A stretch of 64,000 nucleotides of DNA, taken from positions 1-64,000 of the forward strand of contig NZ_JAGGOK010000004.1 of NCBI RefSeq assembly GCF_018614615.1, given 5' to 3'. A model generated the notes under the pieces. That model was given only the letters and a program-made list of their open reading frames with translations, made no database searches and was not told the DNA's origin. This DNA is from Streptomyces sp. ISL-100 (lineage in GTDB: Bacteria > Actinomycetota > Actinomycetes > Streptomycetales > Streptomycetaceae). The position numbers were made by a program, and so were the translations under genes. This document shows positions 61,794-64,000 of the stretch, piece by piece (the first letter of the stretch is position 1; the number at the start of each line of letters is the position of its first letter).

Positions 61794-61877
61794 GACGGCT
61801 GAGCGCCGGCTGGTGGTGGTGACACCAGGTTCAGCACACCCTGCCGTACAGCCGCGCCGTACAGCAGGATGACCGGC

Positions 61878-62690
61878 ATGAACTCACGCACAACCTTGAT
61901 CACCGGCGCGACCCAGGGCCTGGGCCGCGGCATCGCACTCGACCTCGCCGCACGCGGCGACACTCTCCTGTTGCACGGCCGCGACCGGAGCCGTCTGGAA
62001 TCCGTCGCAGCGGAGGTACGGGCCGTCGCTCCTGACGCCGGCATCCGCACCTACCTCGCCGATCTGGCCGACCTGGACCAGGTGCACGCGATGGCCGCCC
62101 AGATCTGTGCGGCCGAACCCCGACTGGACGCACTCGTCAACAACGCCGTCGCGGGCGGCGGCGCGGAGCCACTTCGGCGGGAGCTGAGCCGGCAGGGGTA
62201 CGAGCTGCGGTTCGCCGTGAACCACCTTGCCCCCTATGCCCTCGCCCTGGACCTGCTCCCGCTGCTCACCGCCTCTGCGCCCGCTCGCGTGGTGAATGTC
62301 GCCTCGATCGGCCAGGAGGCCCTCGACTTCGACAACGTCATGCTGGAGCGGGACTACGAGGGACTGCGCGCCTACTGCCGCAGCAAACTCGCGATGATCA
62401 TGGCGACCTTCGAGCTGGCCGCCGAACTCAAAGGTACCGGCGTTACGGTGAACACCCTCCATCCGGCCCACCTCATGGACACCGACGGGGTGCGTGAGTA
62501 CGGCCTGACTCCGGTCACCAGCATCGACGAGGGGGTACGGCCGACCGTACGCCTGATCACCGACCCGGACCTGGAGTCCGTCACGGGCCGTTACTTCGAC
62601 CAGTTCGTCGACACCCGGGCGCACGACCAGGCGTACGACGCCAACGCCCGGAAACAGCTTATGGACTTGACCCACGCCCTCATCGGTTAG
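61878..62690 (+). CDS. Short-chain dehydrogenase/reductase
   Basis: 270 residues. Rossmann nucleotide motif TLITGATQGLGRGIAL (~6-21), LDALVNNAVAGG (~80), and the catalytic YCRSK (Tyr-x3-Lys, ~168). The Ser appears in VNVASIGQEAL. Resembles the retinol-dehydrogenase-like SDR group, NADP-type. The ATG at 61878 has AGGA 8 bases upstream; the one at 61869 is an alternative. 84 bp after tetR; substrate unknown. Confidence 0.85.
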   Translation: MNSRTTLITGATQGLGRGIALDLAARGDTLLLHGRDRSRLESVAAEVRAVAPDAGIRTYLADLADLDQVHAMAAQICAAEPRLDALVNNAVAGGGAEPLRRELSRQGYELRFAVNHLAPYALALDLLPLLTASAPARVVNVASIGQEALDFDNVMLERDYEGLRAYCRSKLAMIMATFELAAELKGTGVTVNTLHPAHLMDTDGVREYGLTPVTSIDEGVRPTVRLITDPDLESVTGRYFDQFVDTRAHDQAYDANARKQLMDLTHALIG

Positions 62691-62708
62691 GCCTGGACCT
62701 GCCGGCCA

Positions 62709-63299
62709 CTACCAGGGCGCACCCGTGGCGGGGTCCAGGCCCGCGTCCCAACGCCGCTTCTGTTCACGCCAGTTGACGAAGGAGCACTCAGCGGGGAGGA
62801 CGACGCTGATCGTCTCCTCCTGGAATTCGTCATCGGAGAGCAGCCTGACCAGGAACTCCGCCATCCCGAAAGGGTGGACCTGGAAAGGGGGATCCGTGTG
62901 CCGCCCGCACACGAGCACCGGCCATCGGTCGGGATCGTCGCCCGTGGTCAGCCAGCAGTAGATGTCCGCGCCGGTGGTGACGCCCCAGGCCAGGATGGAG
63001 TCGGGGTCCACGTCGAGGGCCGCTCTGCCGCCGAGCATCTCCCAGGTGCCGCGGGCGTTCGCTGTCTCGTCCCGCAGGCCGGACCCGTCCGTATAGGAGT
63101 CCGGACGCGCGACCGGCAGCAGGATTCCGACCTCCCCGCTGACCTGCCCTGCGCCGTACACCTCCATGAAGCGAACATAGTCGGCCGGAAAGCGGGTCCC
63201 CCAGATCTCCTCGACCGCACTCCAGTCGATCCGCTCGTCCACGCCGTGCGTCGTCGGCAAGACCTGTGCGAGCGCCGCCGTATGAGGATTCCCGCCCAC
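62709..63299 (-). CDS. SMI1/KNR4 (SUKH)-family protein
   Basis: 196 residues. The SUKH pattern is seen in IDWSAVEEIWGTRFPADYVRFMEVYGAGQV and in LAWGVTTGADIYCWLTTGDDPDRWPVLVC. The family includes immunity proteins of polymorphic toxins, but Streptomyces genomes have many with no toxin near; none is visible here. GTG start with GAAGGGG upstream. Converges on the SDR gene. Confidence 0.78.
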   Translation of the reverse strand: MGGNPHTAALAQVLPTTHGVDERIDWSAVEEIWGTRFPADYVRFMEVYGAGQVSGEVGILLPVARPDSYTDGSGLRDETANARGTWEMLGGRAALDVDPDSILAWGVTTGADIYCWLTTGDDPDRWPVLVCGRHTDPPFQVHPFGMAEFLVRLLSDDEFQEETISVVLPAECSFVNWREQKRRWDAGLDPATGAPW

Positions 63300-63334
63300 T
63301 GCCACCCCTTCGCGCACATCTTGGAGAAACCACA

Positions 63335-63544
63335 ACTTACGCGCTCGGCATGACCTTCCCGCAATGGCGCACCCAGCTACGCCTCTACCACGCCCTGAGA
63401 ATGCTGGCGGTGGACACACCTGTCACCACGGTCGCCCACCACTGCGGATGGTCCGCCACCCGCGCCTTCATCGACGTCTTCCGCCGGGCCTTCGGCGACA
63501 CTCCCGGCGCCTACAGCCGCTCCCGTATGGGCGTGAGTTCGTAA
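63335..63544 (+). pseudogene. AraC-family regulator, C-terminal fragment
   Basis: About 69 codons encode the last half of an AraC/XylS DNA-binding domain: LGMTFPQWRTQLRLYHALRML, TPVTTVAHHCGWSA, FIDVFRRAFGDTPGAYSR. The N-terminal ligand domain and first HTH helices are missing; upstream in-frame sequence is antisense to the SMI1 gene. A truncated relic. Confidence 0.65.
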
Positions 63545-63603
63545 CGCTCACCCGGCGCGTTCGTTGATCGTCGCGAACGTCTCCCTGCAACAGAGGTGGT
63601 CTC

Positions 63604-63864
63604 ATGAAACTCCGGTCAGCCGCCACGGCCGCGGCTCTCAATCTCCTTGTACTCGGCAGTGCGGCTTCGGCGCAGGCCGCGGGCCCGGAACAGGTCGCCC
63701 TCAGCGCTTCGGACACCGTCACAAAAACCTCCGTGGACCTCGCCCACTTGACGGAGCGGCAGACGGAGCCCGTGCTCGGGCCCGGCCCGGTCGTTGACAC
63801 GGACACCTTCGCGAACACCACACCGACCTTGGGGCTGAACCGGCAGAACATGAAGCAGCGGTAA
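63604..63864 (+). CDS. Small secreted protein of unknown function
   Basis: 86 residues: signal peptide (LRSAATAAALNLLVLGSAASAQA, cut near residue 25) and a ~60-residue polar mature peptide without Cys. AGAGGTGG precedes the ATG. Unrecognised. Confidence 0.65.
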   Translation: MKLRSAATAAALNLLVLGSAASAQAAGPEQVALSASDTVTKTSVDLAHLTERQTEPVLGPGPVVDTDTFANTTPTLGLNRQNMKQR

Positions 63865-63890
63865 CCGGCTCCGGCTCGGTCCCCCTCTTG

Positions 63891-63906
63891 TTAGCCATTT
63901 AGCTAA
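63891..63906. promoter_or_regulatory. Operator candidate before arsR-type gene
   Basis: TTAGC and GCTAA arms overlap a palindromic TTAGCTAA, and another GCTAA lies 4 bases on. Clustered TTAGC/GCTAA half-sites just before an ArsR-type start suggest autoregulation. Confidence 0.45.
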
Positions 63907-63923
63907 TGTGCTAAGTATTGGGC

Positions 63924-64000
63924 GTGACAGCAGACCAGGACGAGGCAGGAGCCTTCCGCGCCCTCGCCGACCCGACGAGGCGCCAGATCCTGGAGAACCT
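63924..64000 (+). CDS. ArsR-family regulator, 5' end only
   Basis: The first ~25 codons read VTADQDEAGAFRALADPTRRQILENL in outline: the ALADPTRRQIL segment is the classic start of an ArsR/SmtB winged helix. GTG start. The gene is cut by the window end. Confidence 0.75.
   Translation, partial: MTADQDEAGAFRALADPTRRQILEN

Overview
The window comes from a high-GC actinomycete, almost certainly Streptomyces or a close relative. The evidence is strong third-position GC, frequent GTG/TTG starts, ATGA/GTGA translational coupling, a ten-gene gvpOAFGYZJLSK gas-vesicle cluster in the Streptomyces order, an actinobacterial mce operon, Tat-type lipoproteins, a GH19 chitinase and a beta-propeller phytase. 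I saw no rRNA, tRNA, CRISPR array, insertion sequence or prophage.

Layout. 0-1.5 kb: a decayed amidohydrolase and a QueD-like quercetinase behind a palindromic operator candidate. 1.5-10.5 kb: a membrane/ATPase island on the minus strand (NfeD/YqiJ-like protein, flotillin, 1616-residue AAA ATPase) divergent from a PucR-type regulator. 11-21 kb: ion transport, much of it rearranged (CBS remnant, two-TM K+ channel, internally deleted RCK protein, alanine/sodium symporter, NhaA, TrkH/TrkA). 21-25 kb: an NCS1 permease with a nonsense codon, divergent from a TetR gene and a frameshifted YtcJ-type amidohydrolase. 25-38.3 kb: a lytic transglycosylase, an ECF sigma factor with a membrane/Pro-rich tail, and a complete mce lipid-import operon. 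The transglycosylase gene and the mce operon share a promoter-like element of about 50 bp, which makes the sigma factor between them the obvious candidate regulator. 38.3-45.2 kb: a polynucleotide-kinase-like ATPase, the gvp cluster, and a class II glutamine amidotransferase whose frame runs into gvpO. 45.3-53.6 kb: cell-wall and secreted proteins (L,D-transpeptidase, lipoprotein, chitinase, a sigma factor fused to an extracellular CAP domain, phytase). 53.6-59.3 kb: an organosulfur acquisition operon (leader peptide with two hairpins, SsuA/B/C-type ABC transporter, FMN monooxygenase, TauD-like dioxygenase). 59.3-64 kb: a small helical protein, an agmatine-deiminase-like protein facing a TetR gene across a perfect 22-bp palindrome, an SDR, an SMI1/KNR4 protein, an AraC fragment, a small secreted protein and the start of an ArsR gene.

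Several genes carry single-base indels or a nonsense codon that break otherwise intact products: flotillin, a small membrane protein, the NCS1 permease, the YtcJ homologue, tauD and agmatine deiminase. At least three lie in short G/C runs, so sequencing error and genuine decay both have to be considered. These breaks also create long artefactual reading frames, such as a 7-kb flotillin/ATPase frame and a 1.6-kb TauD/hypothetical frame, which I have split into their parts.
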